This document shows, one piece after another, positions 7,759-15,725 of a DNA stretch of 64,000 nt. Below the pieces are notes generated by a model. That model ran no database searches, was not told the DNA's origin, and saw only the letters and a program-made list of their open reading frames with translations. Origin of the DNA: Actinomycetospora sp. NBRC 106375 (GTDB lineage Bacteria > Actinomycetota > Actinomycetes > Mycobacteriales > Pseudonocardiaceae); contig NZ_BSTS01000013.1 in the NCBI RefSeq assembly GCF_030269665.1, positions 62,001 to 126,000 on the forward strand, in the 5' to 3' direction. Made by a program: the position numbers and the translations under genes. Numbering within the stretch: the first letter of the stretch is position 1; every line of letters starts with the position of its first letter.

Positions 7759-9107
7759 CCGCGCCGACGAGCAGCGACGCCGCCGACAAGCTCAACCGCC
7801 TCGCGATCAACAAGGCCGGCGGCCGGATGGTCGCCGACTACTGGGAGGACGTCTTCCTCGCGCGCGAGCGGGGCCAGAAGGTGGTCTGGTACAACGGCTC
7901 CGCCCTCAACCCGATCTTCCAGGCCGCCGGGATGGCGTGGTGCCACGGCGAGGCGTTCTCCGCCCGGCTCGCGGCGCAGCACCTGGAGGGGCCCGCCCAG
8001 CTCGCGGGCTCCGAGTACGGTTACGTCGGCGAGCTGTGCTCCTACGCGCGCACCCACCTCGGCTGCGCGGTCCTGTCCCAGGAGCGCTCGGCGGGCGCGG
8101 GCAACGGCCCGGGGATGGTGGGGCTGCCGGAGCAGCAGGAGCTCGCGAGCCGCCTGCCGACGCCCGACGTCTTCGTCAACGCGTACGCCGGGTGCAGCAC
8201 CGGCCAGCAGTGGGACGACATCTCCTTCCGCGTGTTCGGCAAGGACGTGCCGATCTTCAACGTCTCGATGCCCTACCTGTGGAGCAACCGGCCCGGCGAG
8301 GGCTACATGGCCGGCGAGGAGTGGGAGCAGTCGTCCCGCTACGTGTCCGACCAGCTGCACGAGCTGGTGCCGTTCCTCGAGTCGATCACCGGGCAGCCGT
8401 TCGACTGGGCCGCCTACCGGCAGAACATGGCCTACATCAAGCAGGCCTCGGAGCTGCGCCAGAAGGCCATGAAGCTCTGCCGGCACACGCCCGCGCCGGC
8501 GACGTTCTGGGACTGGATCGGCAACGTCGCCCACATCAACTTCCTGCCGGCGAACCAGCAGCTGGTCGACTTCTTCGCCGGCGTGCTGGCCGAGGTCGAG
8601 CAGCGCGTCGCCGACGGGGTCGCAGCCGTCCGCGACGAGCGCTACCGCGTGTACTTCGACGGCTTCATGAACTGGAACCACCTCGGGCTGCTCTCGCGGA
8701 AGTTCGCCGCCCACGACGTCGCCGTGGTCGCCGGGCGCTACACCCACCACGCGTTCTGGCAGGAGCCCCAGCTCCTCGACCCCGAGGCGGCCGACCCGTT
8801 CCTCGGGCAGGCCCAGAACAACCTCCTCTGCCCGATGAACCACGCCACGCGGACGACCACCGACCTCGTGCTGCGCGACTGCGACTTCTACGACGTCGAC
8901 GGCATCGTGTTCCACTCCACCCGCACGTGCCGCGCCTTCACCAACCCGCAGCGGCTCATGGCCAAGGCCGCGCAGGAGAAGCGCGGCCTGGCGACGATGT
9001 TCTTCGAGGGCGACATCGCCGACGCGTCCTTCTACAAGGACGAGGTCCTCGAGAGCCGCCTCGCGGCGGTGCTCGAGGGGATCGACGTGCGGCGGGCGCG
9101 GGGGTGA
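7755..9107 (+). CDS. 2-hydroxyacyl-CoA dehydratase/benzoyl-CoA reductase family subunit, BcrB-like
   Basis: A 450-residue protein; the ATG at 7755 overlaps the preceding stop. Its C-terminal third, DVDGIVFHSTRTCRAFTNPQ and then ATMFFEGDIADASFYKDEVLESRL, follows the BcrB/BadE pattern (DGLLxNSxxSCxxF, then FIETDLVDPRYF). Candidate cluster cysteines occur in GELCSYAR (about 95), YAGCSTGQQ (about 147) and RTCRAF (about 392). Length agrees with BcrB (about 440) better than with the shorter dehydratase subunits. It is co-translated with the BcrC-like gene and followed after 7 bases by the activator ATPase. The substrate cannot be read from sequence. Confidence 0.85.
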   Translation: MTAPTSSDAADKLNRLAINKAGGRMVADYWEDVFLARERGQKVVWYNGSALNPIFQAAGMAWCHGEAFSARLAAQHLEGPAQLAGSEYGYVGELCSYARTHLGCAVLSQERSAGAGNGPGMVGLPEQQELASRLPTPDVFVNAYAGCSTGQQWDDISFRVFGKDVPIFNVSMPYLWSNRPGEGYMAGEEWEQSSRYVSDQLHELVPFLESITGQPFDWAAYRQNMAYIKQASELRQKAMKLCRHTPAPATFWDWIGNVAHINFLPANQQLVDFFAGVLAEVEQRVADGVAAVRDERYRVYFDGFMNWNHLGLLSRKFAAHDVAVVAGRYTHHAFWQEPQLLDPEAADPFLGQAQNNLLCPMNHATRTTTDLVLRDCDFYDVDGIVFHSTRTCRAFTNPQRLMAKAAQEKRGLATMFFEGDIADASFYKDEVLESRLAAVLEGIDVRRARG

Positions 9108-9114
9108 CCGCGCC

Positions 9115-9996
9115 GTGACCCACTTCCTGGGCGTCGACCTCGGCTCCACCACGGCCAAGGTCGTGATCCTGGACGCCGCGGGGGAGATGCGGGCCGCCGA
9201 GGTCGTGCAGATGGGCGCGGTCAGCCGGGCGGGGTGCGCGCAGGCGATGGAGACGGCCCTGGGCGCGGCGGGGATCCCCCGCGACGAGGTCGCCGCGGCC
9301 GTCGCCACCGGCTACGGCCGCCGCCTCGTCCCGGGCGTCGACCGCTCCTTCACCGAGATCACCTGCCATGCACGCGGCGCGGCGGCGATGTGCCCGGGCG
9401 TGCGGCTCGTCGTGGACATCGGCGGCCAGGACAGCAAGGCCATCGCGGTCGACGGCGATGGCATCGTCGAGAACTTCGCGATGAACGACCGCTGCGCGAG
9501 CGGCACCGGCCGGTTCTTCGAGGTCCTCGCCCGGGCCGTCGAGTGCGACCTCGACGAGCTGGCGGGCCTCGCCCTGGCCGGGCGGAAGGAGCTGGAGGTC
9601 TCGAGCATGTGCGCGACCTTCGCCGAGACCGAGCTCATCTCGCTGCTGGCCCAGGGGGAGGACCGCGAGGACATCGCGGCCTCGGTGCACCGCGCCGTCG
9701 CCACCCGGACGGTCGGGCTCGTCGCCCAGGTCGGGCGGCGCGCGCCGGTCGTCATGACCGGCGGCGTCGCGCGCAACACCGCGGCGGTGCACTTCCTCGC
9801 CGAGGCGCTGCACGAGGAGATCACCGTGCCGTCCTCGCCGCAGATCACCGGCGCCTACGGGGCCGCGCTGCTGGCCCGGGACGGCGCGGGGCGCGGCGCG
9901 CGCGGGGCGGGGGAGACCATCGCCGACGCCCGGGAGCCTGCGCGCTCGTGCGCGACGTGCGAGGTGGCCGCGGCGATGCCGGGACGGGTGCCGTGA
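9115..9996 (+). CDS. Activator ATPase of a 2-hydroxyacyl-CoA dehydratase/benzoyl-CoA reductase (HgdC/BcrA/BadF family)
   Basis: A 293-residue ASKHA-fold ATPase starting at GTG 9115. Phosphate-1 loop is LGVDLGSTTAKVVILD; phosphate-2 is VVDIGGQDSKAI; adenosine motif is TGGVARNTA. The two cysteines that bridge a [4Fe-4S] cluster between monomers are present: NDRCASGTGRFF (about C127) and SSMCATFAETE (about C166). HgdC-type activators are homodimers of this size, whereas class I benzoyl-CoA reductase usually has two different ATPase subunits. Only one is encoded here, so the electron donor arrangement is HgdC-like even though the catalytic subunits look BcrBC-like. The last 30 residues form a loosely conserved tail with two extra Cys (CATC). 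Confidence 0.9.
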   Translation: MTHFLGVDLGSTTAKVVILDAAGEMRAAEVVQMGAVSRAGCAQAMETALGAAGIPRDEVAAAVATGYGRRLVPGVDRSFTEITCHARGAAAMCPGVRLVVDIGGQDSKAIAVDGDGIVENFAMNDRCASGTGRFFEVLARAVECDLDELAGLALAGRKELEVSSMCATFAETELISLLAQGEDREDIAASVHRAVATRTVGLVAQVGRRAPVVMTGGVARNTAAVHFLAEALHEEITVPSSPQITGAYGAALLARDGAGRGARGAGETIADAREPARSCATCEVAAAMPGRVP

Positions 9997-10748
9997 GCGC
10001 CGTCGTCATCGTCGGCGGCACCTCCGGGGTCGGCCTGGCGTGCAGCCAGCGTTTCGCGGCGGCGGGCGACGCGCTCGTGCTGGTCGGGCGCGACGCCGAG
10101 CGGGGGGCGAAGGCGCTGACCGCGGTCCGCGCCGCCGCGGCGGGCGCCGAGGTGCACTACGTGGCCGGCGACGCGAACGACCCCGCGCAGGCGACCGCAG
10201 CCGCGACGGCTGCGGCCGAGCTCCTCGGCGGCGTCGACGTGCTGGTGAACTCGACGACGGCGACGTACGTGCCGGCGCTGCTGCGCGACATGCCCATCGA
10301 GGACGTGGCCGGCACGCTCACCGGCCAGGCGCTGGGGCCGATGCACATGTGCCGCGCGCTGCTGCCCGCCCTGGTCGCGCGGGGCGGCGGCTCGATCGTC
10401 AACGTCGCCTCCGACGCCGCCAAGGTGCCGACCCCGGGCGAGACCGTGATCGGCGCGGCGATGGCCGCCATCGTCACGTTCACCCGCACGCTCGCCGTCG
10501 AGGCCAAGCGCCAGGGGATCCGCGTCAACGCCGTGACGCCGTCTCTCATCGAGGGCACCGCGACCGGCGAGCGGGTGATGAGCGACGGCTTCTCGAAGAA
10601 GCTGTTCGAGAAGGCGCGCGCGCAGGCGCACCTCGGCCCGACCGGGCCGGACGACCTGGCGGGTCTGGTCGCGTTCCTGGCCGGTCCGGACGCCGCGCTG
10701 ATCACCGGCCAGGTGATCAGCGTCAACGGGGGGATCTCGGTCGCATGA
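9993..10748 (+). CDS. BadH-like SDR lacking the catalytic Tyr and Lys
   Basis: A 251-residue SDR, GTG start overlapping the activator stop. The dinucleotide site VIVGGTSGVGLACSQRF and the C-terminal GPTGPDDLAGLVAFLAGPDAALITGQVISVNGG are well kept and resemble BadH (2-hydroxycyclohexanecarboxyl-CoA dehydrogenase). In the active site, IVNVASDAAKVPTPGETVIGAAMAAIVTF, the YxxxK pair is replaced by Ile (about 153) and Met (about 157). The reading frame is intact and ends in an ATGA overlap with the TetR gene, so it is not simply decaying. It may bind NAD(P) or an acyl-CoA without classical redox catalysis, or act as a structural or regulatory subunit. Confidence 0.85.
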   Translation: MSAVVIVGGTSGVGLACSQRFAAAGDALVLVGRDAERGAKALTAVRAAAAGAEVHYVAGDANDPAQATAAATAAAELLGGVDVLVNSTTATYVPALLRDMPIEDVAGTLTGQALGPMHMCRALLPALVARGGGSIVNVASDAAKVPTPGETVIGAAMAAIVTFTRTLAVEAKRQGIRVNAVTPSLIEGTATGERVMSDGFSKKLFEKARAQAHLGPTGPDDLAGLVAFLAGPDAALITGQVISVNGGISVA

Positions 10749-11371
10749 CGCGCACGGGGACCCGGCTGCGGCCGGACGAGCGGACCGCCGAGCTGGTCTC
10801 GGCCGCCCGCGAGCTGCTGGGCGAGGTCGGCTACGAACGCTTCCTCCCGGCCGAGGTGGCCCGGCGCTGCGGAGTTTCGGAGGCCACGGTCTACCGCTAC
10901 TTCCCGACGCGGCACGCCCTGCTCGTGCGCGTCGCCCAGCAGTGGTTCGACGAGATCCTCGACGCCCTCGACCCCGGCGTCGTCGTCCACGACGGCACCG
11001 AGGAGCAGCTGCGCTACGTCGTGCGCTACGCCGTCGAGGTCGTGCGCCGGGAGCCGACACTCACCCGCTACATCCTCAACGAGCTGCGTCCCGACCCCGA
11101 GTTCCGGGCCACCAGCATCTTCCGGTCCAACCGGCGCTTCACGGGGATCGTCAGCCAGGTGCTGCGCGACGCCGTGGCCCGCGGCGACCTGCGCGACGAC
11201 GTGGGGATCGACCTCCTGCGCGACATGGTCTTCGGCGGCATCGAGCACCAGGCCTGGGCCTACCTGCGCGGCGAGGGCGAGTTCTCGACCGACCGCACCA
11301 CCGACGGCATCACGACGGTCATCTACCGCGGCATGGCCGCGCACCCGAGCCACCCGAGCCACCCGAGCTGA
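10745..11371 (+). CDS. TetR-family transcriptional regulator
   Basis: A 208-residue regulator with an N-terminal HTH (ELVSAARELLGEVGYERFLPAEVARRCGVSEATVYRYFPTRHALL) and a helical ligand-binding C-terminal domain. The start ATG 10745 overlaps the SDR stop. The C-terminus ends in SHPSHPSHPS from a 9-base tandem repeat (three copies, about 11344-11369). Lying inside the reductase operon between the SDR and the CoA ligase genes, it probably senses an acyl-CoA of this pathway and represses the divergent promoters at 6392-6579; this is inferred from position only. Confidence 0.88.
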   Translation: MTRTGTRLRPDERTAELVSAARELLGEVGYERFLPAEVARRCGVSEATVYRYFPTRHALLVRVAQQWFDEILDALDPGVVVHDGTEEQLRYVVRYAVEVVRREPTLTRYILNELRPDPEFRATSIFRSNRRFTGIVSQVLRDAVARGDLRDDVGIDLLRDMVFGGIEHQAWAYLRGEGEFSTDRTTDGITTVIYRGMAAHPSHPSHPS

Positions 11372-11388
11372 CGAAGGGGTCCGCCCTC

Positions 11389-13050
11389 ATGCGCACCGAG
11401 TCCTACTGGCCCGCGGAGGCGGGCGAGGGCAACGAGATCAGGGACGTCACCGTCTGCGAGACTATCCGGCACGCAGCCGCGACCGTCCCGGACCGGGTGG
11501 CGCTCGTCGACTGCGTGGCCGACCCCGCGGCACGCCGGCAGTGGACCTACGCCGAGTTCCTCACCGACATCGAGCGCGCGGCGCGGGCCCTGCTGGCGCG
11601 GTTCGCGTCCGGCGACCGGATCGGGATCTGGGCGCCGAACAGCGCCGACTGGATCGTGCTGCAGCAGGGCGCCGCGATGGCCGGCATGGTCGTGGTGGCG
11701 CTCAACCCGGCCTACCGCGCCCGCGAGCTCGCGTTCGTCCTGCGCCAGTCGGGCACGGTCGGCCTGTTCTGCGTCGACTCCTACCGCGACTTCGGCATGC
11801 GCGCGCTCGTCGACGAGCTGCGGCCCGACCTCCCCGCGCTGCGCGAGGTGTTCTCGTTCGCGGCGTGGGACGCGTTCCTCGACTCCGGCGACCCGGCCAC
11901 CGTGCTGCCGGAGCTCGCCCCCACCGACCTGCTCCAGCTCCAGTACACCTCGGGCACCACCGGCTTCCCCAAGGGCGCGATGCTGCACCACAAGGGCCTG
12001 GTCAACGAGGCGACGTTCGTGGCCGAACGGGCCGCGTTCGGCGACGGCGGGGTCTACGTCAACGCCATGCCGATGTTCCACATCGGCGGCGGCGCCGTGA
12101 CGTCGTTCGGCGCGTGGGCGAAGCGGGGGACCTTCGTCATCCTCCCCGGCTTCGATCCCGGGCTCGTCCTCGAGGCGTTCGAGACCTACCGGGGGACGCA
12201 CGCCCTGCTCGTCCCCACGATGCTGATCACGATCCTCGACCACCCGGACCGCGCGCACCGCGACCTCTCCAGCGTGCAGACCGTCCTGTCCGGGGCGGCG
12301 GCCGTGCCCGCCGCCCTCGTGCGCCGCACCGTCGAGCAGCTGGGCTGCGGGTTCAGCATCCTGTTCGGGCAGACCGAGACCCACGGCGTCATCAGCCAGA
12401 CGCGGGTCACCGACGAGCCCGAGGACCAGGCGGGCACGGTCGGCCAGCCGCTGCCACGGCTCGAGGTCACGATCCGCGACATCGTGACCGGCGAGCCCGT
12501 GCCGGTGGGGGAGCAGGGCGAGATCTGCTGCCGCGGCTACCAGAACATGCTCGGCTACTACGACCGGCCCGAGGAGACCGCGGCGACGGTCGACGCCGAC
12601 GGGTGGCTGCACATGGGCGACGTCGGGGACATGGACGAGCGCGGCTACCTGCGGGTCACCGGCCGGATCAAGGACATGATCGTCCGCGGTGGCATGAACC
12701 TGTACCCCGCCGAGATCGAGGGTGTCCTCACCGACCACCCGGCGATCGAGACCGCCGCCGTCATCGGCGTCCCGGACGACACCTGGGGCGAGCAGGTGGG
12801 CACCGTCCTGCGGGTCCGTGCCGGCCACGAGCGGCCCTCGGTCGACGAGCTGACCGCCTTCCTGCGCCGCACCCTCGCGCCGCACAAGGCGCCGGTGTTC
12901 TGGGCGTTCCGCGACGAGCTGCCGATGACCCCGAGCGGGAAGATCCAGAAGTTCCTGCTGCGGGAGGAGGTCGTCAAGGGGCTGCTGACGTTCGACGAGG
13001 TCCGGCCCACCACGGCGCCCGGCGCGGCGGACCAGACCGTCATCGCCTGA
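11389..13050 (+). CDS. AMP-binding acyl/aryl-CoA ligase
   Basis: A 553-residue adenylate-forming enzyme of normal length. The P-loop-like A3 motif LQYTSGTTGFPKGAML (about residues 184-199) is followed by the A5 motif FGQTETHG, the A7 motif GWLHMGDVGDMDERGYLRVTGRIKDMI, and the A10 lysine in MTPSGKIQKFLLREE. It would activate a carboxylic acid to its CoA thioester, giving the entry substrate for the reductase and ring-cleavage genes. The substrate pocket cannot be read for aromatic versus fatty acid. ATG 11389 follows ACGAAGGGGTCCGCC. It ends 4 bases before the convergent GntR gene. Confidence 0.9.
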   Translation: MRTESYWPAEAGEGNEIRDVTVCETIRHAAATVPDRVALVDCVADPAARRQWTYAEFLTDIERAARALLARFASGDRIGIWAPNSADWIVLQQGAAMAGMVVVALNPAYRARELAFVLRQSGTVGLFCVDSYRDFGMRALVDELRPDLPALREVFSFAAWDAFLDSGDPATVLPELAPTDLLQLQYTSGTTGFPKGAMLHHKGLVNEATFVAERAAFGDGGVYVNAMPMFHIGGGAVTSFGAWAKRGTFVILPGFDPGLVLEAFETYRGTHALLVPTMLITILDHPDRAHRDLSSVQTVLSGAAAVPAALVRRTVEQLGCGFSILFGQTETHGVISQTRVTDEPEDQAGTVGQPLPRLEVTIRDIVTGEPVPVGEQGEICCRGYQNMLGYYDRPEETAATVDADGWLHMGDVGDMDERGYLRVTGRIKDMIVRGGMNLYPAEIEGVLTDHPAIETAAVIGVPDDTWGEQVGTVLRVRAGHERPSVDELTAFLRRTLAPHKAPVFWAFRDELPMTPSGKIQKFLLREEVVKGLLTFDEVRPTTAPGAADQTVIA

Positions 13051-13054
13051 CGGG

Positions 13055-13765
13055 CTAGCCGTGACCGTCCTGGACCCGCTCGAGGTCGCCGGCGTGCAGG
13101 GCGAGCAGCTTGGTCATCGCCTCGGCGTCGCGGTCGCGGATCGCCGCGGTCATGCCCTCGTGGATCGCCAGGGCGTGGGCGACCATCTCGTCGCGGGGCT
13201 CGACGAACGTGGCGCGCACGATCCCGGCGCGCAGCAGCGCGAGCACGGTCTCGTAGAGCCCGACGGCGACGGTGAGGCTGGTCGCGTGGGCGACCGCGGC
13301 GTGGAAGGCGACCGTGGCCCGCATGTAGGCGGCGGCGTCCCCCGCGTGGGTCCGCATGTCGTGGACGGCCGACTCCAGGGCGCGGACGTCGTTGGGCCCG
13401 GCGCGGTCGACGGCCACCGCGGCGAAGGCGTCGTCGAAGAACGTGCGGGCCGCGAAGAGCTCGCGCGGGTCCGGGACCGCGGCCGAGAACCACAGGTCGA
13501 TGGCGCCGAGGCGGACCTGGGCCGGCTGCGCGGCGACGAAGACCCCGCCCGAGGGTCCCGGGCGCACCGTCACCAGACCGCGGTCGCGCAGCAGGCCCAG
13601 CGCCTCGTTCATCACCGAAGGGCTGACGCCGTGGCGCTCGATGAGCTCGGTGCGCAGGCCGAGGCGGTCGCCGGTGGCGGCGCCCCGTGCGGCGATGTCC
13701 TCCTGCACGGCCTCCGCCACGGCCTCCGCGCGGGAGCGCCCGCGGCGGACCTCCGGCTCGCTCAT
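13055..13765 (-). CDS. GntR/FadR-family regulator with FCD domain
   Basis: A 236-residue regulator: winged HTH at residues 10-75 (GDRLGLRTELIERHGVSPSVMNEALGLLRDRGLVTVRPG) and an FCD ligand domain behind it, with metal-binding His candidates in FHAAVAHATS and HALAIHEGM and a final HAGDLERV. ATG 13765 is chosen over an ATG ten codons upstream because the extra residues are not part of the HTH. It is divergent from the amidohydrolase/ring-hydroxylating oxygenase operon and most likely represses it until an aromatic acid or carboxylate effector binds; this is an inference from layout. Confidence 0.88.
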   Translation of the reverse strand: MSEPEVRRGRSRAEAVAEAVQEDIAARGAATGDRLGLRTELIERHGVSPSVMNEALGLLRDRGLVTVRPGPSGGVFVAAQPAQVRLGAIDLWFSAAVPDPRELFAARTFFDDAFAAVAVDRAGPNDVRALESAVHDMRTHAGDAAAYMRATVAFHAAVAHATSLTVAVGLYETVLALLRAGIVRATFVEPRDEMVAHALAIHEGMTAAIRDRDAEAMTKLLALHAGDLERVQDGHG

Positions 13766-13846
13766 GGCCGCTTCCTGGACAACATGCACGCACATTAGCG
13801 CGTCTCACGCCGCGCTTGGTCGTGTGACGGGCCATCTCTTGCCAAT

Positions 13847-13856
13847 CTTCATGAAG
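13847..13856. promoter_or_regulatory. Palindrome in the GntR/amidohydrolase intergenic region
   Basis: CTTCATGAAG is a perfect 10-base palindrome inside the 140-base divergent intergenic region, 50 bases before the amidohydrolase start. A second hint of symmetry is GTGTGAC (13821) against GTCACA (13875). Either could be the operator of the GntR/FCD regulator at 13055. The assignment is inference. Confidence 0.35.
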
Positions 13857-13905
13857 GTTTCGTACGTTGTCCCGGTCACAGCGCAGCGCGGCGAGGAGGC
13901 CAGGC

Positions 13906-14892
13906 ATGGAGACCGTCGCCGGCCTCGTCGACGTGCACACCCACGCGATCGCGCCCGACCTGGCGCCGCCGGCGGCGCGCGAGGGGCACGACTGGGCGTG
14001 GGTGGCGCGCGAGGACGAGCACACCGCCGCCGTCCACGTCGGCGACCGGCGGTACCGGATGATCGACGCGCGCTGCTGGTCGCCGTCGGCGCGGCTGCGG
14101 GACATGGACGCCGAGGGCGTCGCGGTCCAGGTCGTCTCGCCGGTCCCCGTCACGCTCGACCACACCGCGCCCGCGGCCGGGGCGCTCGAGCAGGCCCGCG
14201 CCCAGAACGCGTTCTTCGCCGCACTGGTCGCCGAGGCGCCGGACCGCTTCCGGGCGCTCGGCGCCGTCCCGCTGCAGGACGTCGACGCCGCCGTCGGCGA
14301 GCTGCGCCGCTGCGTGCTCGACCTGGGTTTCGCCGGCGTCGAGATCGGGGGGCGGGTCGGGGCCCTCGAGCTCGCCGACCCGCAGCTCGCGCCGTTCTTC
14401 GACGCCGCCGACGAGCTCGGTGCGGTGGTGTTCGTCCACCCCGTCGACGAGGTGCTCGACCCGCGTCTCGCGCGCGCCGGGCTCGCCTTCGGCGTCGGCA
14501 TGCCGTGCGAGACCGCGACCGCCGCGGCGTCGCTGCTCACCGCGGGCACGCTCGCCGACCGCCCGGGCGTGCGGCTCTGCCTCGCCCACGGCGGGGGTGC
14601 GCTGCCGTCGATCCTGCCGCGCGTCGCCCACGGCCAGACCCTCGCCGGCGCTCCCGCCACCGCGCTCGACCGCGCGCGCGACCTCTGGTGCGACTCGCTG
14701 ACCTACGACCCCGCGAGCCTGGAGCTCGCCGTCGCGCGGTTCGGCGCCGACCACGTCGTGCTGGGCACCGACTACCCCTTCGCCGCGCGCGAGCAGCCCC
14801 CCGGTGCCGTCCTCACCGACGCGCGGCGCCCGGCGATCGGCGTCGACAACCCGCGCACCCTGCTGACCCCGTCCCTCACGGAGACCCGATGA
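13906..14892 (+). CDS. Amidohydrolase-family decarboxylase (ACMSD-like)
   Basis: A 328-residue TIM-barrel amidohydrolase beginning with the metal-binding LVDVHTHAIAPD. It continues with VQVVSPVPV, FVHPVDEV, LCLAHGGGALPSILPR and the late HVVLGTDYPF Asp. This order is that of the 2-amino-3-carboxymuconate semialdehyde decarboxylase (ACMSD)/5-carboxyvanillate decarboxylase group. With a ring-hydroxylating oxygenase, an extradiol dioxygenase and a C-C hydrolase in the same operon, a step removing carboxylate from a ring-cleavage product or aromatic acid is likely (as in cumate- or phthalate-type pathways). First gene of the plus-strand operon; overlaps the next by ATGA. Confidence 0.85.
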   Translation: METVAGLVDVHTHAIAPDLAPPAAREGHDWAWVAREDEHTAAVHVGDRRYRMIDARCWSPSARLRDMDAEGVAVQVVSPVPVTLDHTAPAAGALEQARAQNAFFAALVAEAPDRFRALGAVPLQDVDAAVGELRRCVLDLGFAGVEIGGRVGALELADPQLAPFFDAADELGAVVFVHPVDEVLDPRLARAGLAFGVGMPCETATAAASLLTAGTLADRPGVRLCLAHGGGALPSILPRVAHGQTLAGAPATALDRARDLWCDSLTYDPASLELAVARFGADHVVLGTDYPFAAREQPPGAVLTDARRPAIGVDNPRTLLTPSLTETR

Positions 14893-15725
14893 CAGCCACC
14901 ACCCCTGCTCTCGCCGACGGGCGGGACGCTGACGTCCGCGGCGTGCGGACCCACTACCACGACGCGGGCACCGGTGACCCCGTCCTGTTCCTGCACGGGT
15001 CGGGCCCCGGGGTCTCGGGCTGGGCGAACTGGCGGCTCAACCTCCCGGTGCTCGCCGAGCGGTTCCGGGTCGTCGCGCCCGACATCGTGGGCTTCGGCAG
15101 CACCGAGCGGCCCGACGACGTGCGCTACTCGCTGCGGAGCTGGACCGACCACGTCTGGGACGTCGCGGACACCCTCGGCCTCGAGCGCTTCTCGATCGTC
15201 GGCAACTCCCTCGGCGGGCGCATCGCTCTCGAGATGGCGCACGAGCGTCCCGGGCGCGTCGCCCGCATGGTGCTCATGGGCTCGCCGGGGGTCGGCATGA
15301 CGGTCACCGAGGGTCTGAGGGCGCTGCGGGCCTACACGCCGTCGCCCGGGAACATGCGCGACCTGCTGAGGACCTACTTCGCGGTGGACCCGGACCTCAT
15401 CACCGACGACCTCGTGCGGATCCGCTACGAGGCCAGCGCCGCGCCCGGCGTGCACGAGGCCTACACCGCGATGTTCCACGATCCCCGGCACGACGGCGGC
15501 AACCTCGGGATCACCGAGGAGCAGGTCCGCGCCACCGCCGTCCCCTCGCTGCTGGTCCACGGCCGCGAGGACCGGGTCGTGCCGGCCGACGTGTCCTGGA
15601 CGATGGTCAACCTGCTGCCCGACGCCGACCTGCGCGTGTTCGCCCGCTGCGGGCACTGGACCCAGATCGAGCGCGCCGACGAGTTCAACACCACCGTCGC
15701 CGACTTCCTCGGGAGGGCGTCGTGA
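14889..15725 (+). CDS. Alpha/beta hydrolase, meta-cleavage-product C-C hydrolase type
   Basis: A 278-residue hydrolase. It has FLHGSGPGVSGWANWR (oxyanion region), the nucleophile elbow VGNSLGGRIAL (Ser about 107), the acid in HGREDRVVP (Asp about 228), and the base in CGHWTQIE (His about 256). The GSGPG and CGHW signatures are typical of BphD/MhpC/CmtE-type enzymes that hydrolyse 2-hydroxy-6-oxohexa-2,4-dienoates. Its place between the amidohydrolase and the oxygenase subunits, all with 4-base overlaps, supports cleavage of the product of the LigB dioxygenase encoded at the operon end. Confidence 0.9.
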   Translation: MTATTPALADGRDADVRGVRTHYHDAGTGDPVLFLHGSGPGVSGWANWRLNLPVLAERFRVVAPDIVGFGSTERPDDVRYSLRSWTDHVWDVADTLGLERFSIVGNSLGGRIALEMAHERPGRVARMVLMGSPGVGMTVTEGLRALRAYTPSPGNMRDLLRTYFAVDPDLITDDLVRIRYEASAAPGVHEAYTAMFHDPRHDGGNLGITEEQVRATAVPSLLVHGREDRVVPADVSWTMVNLLPDADLRVFARCGHWTQIERADEFNTTVADFLGRAS

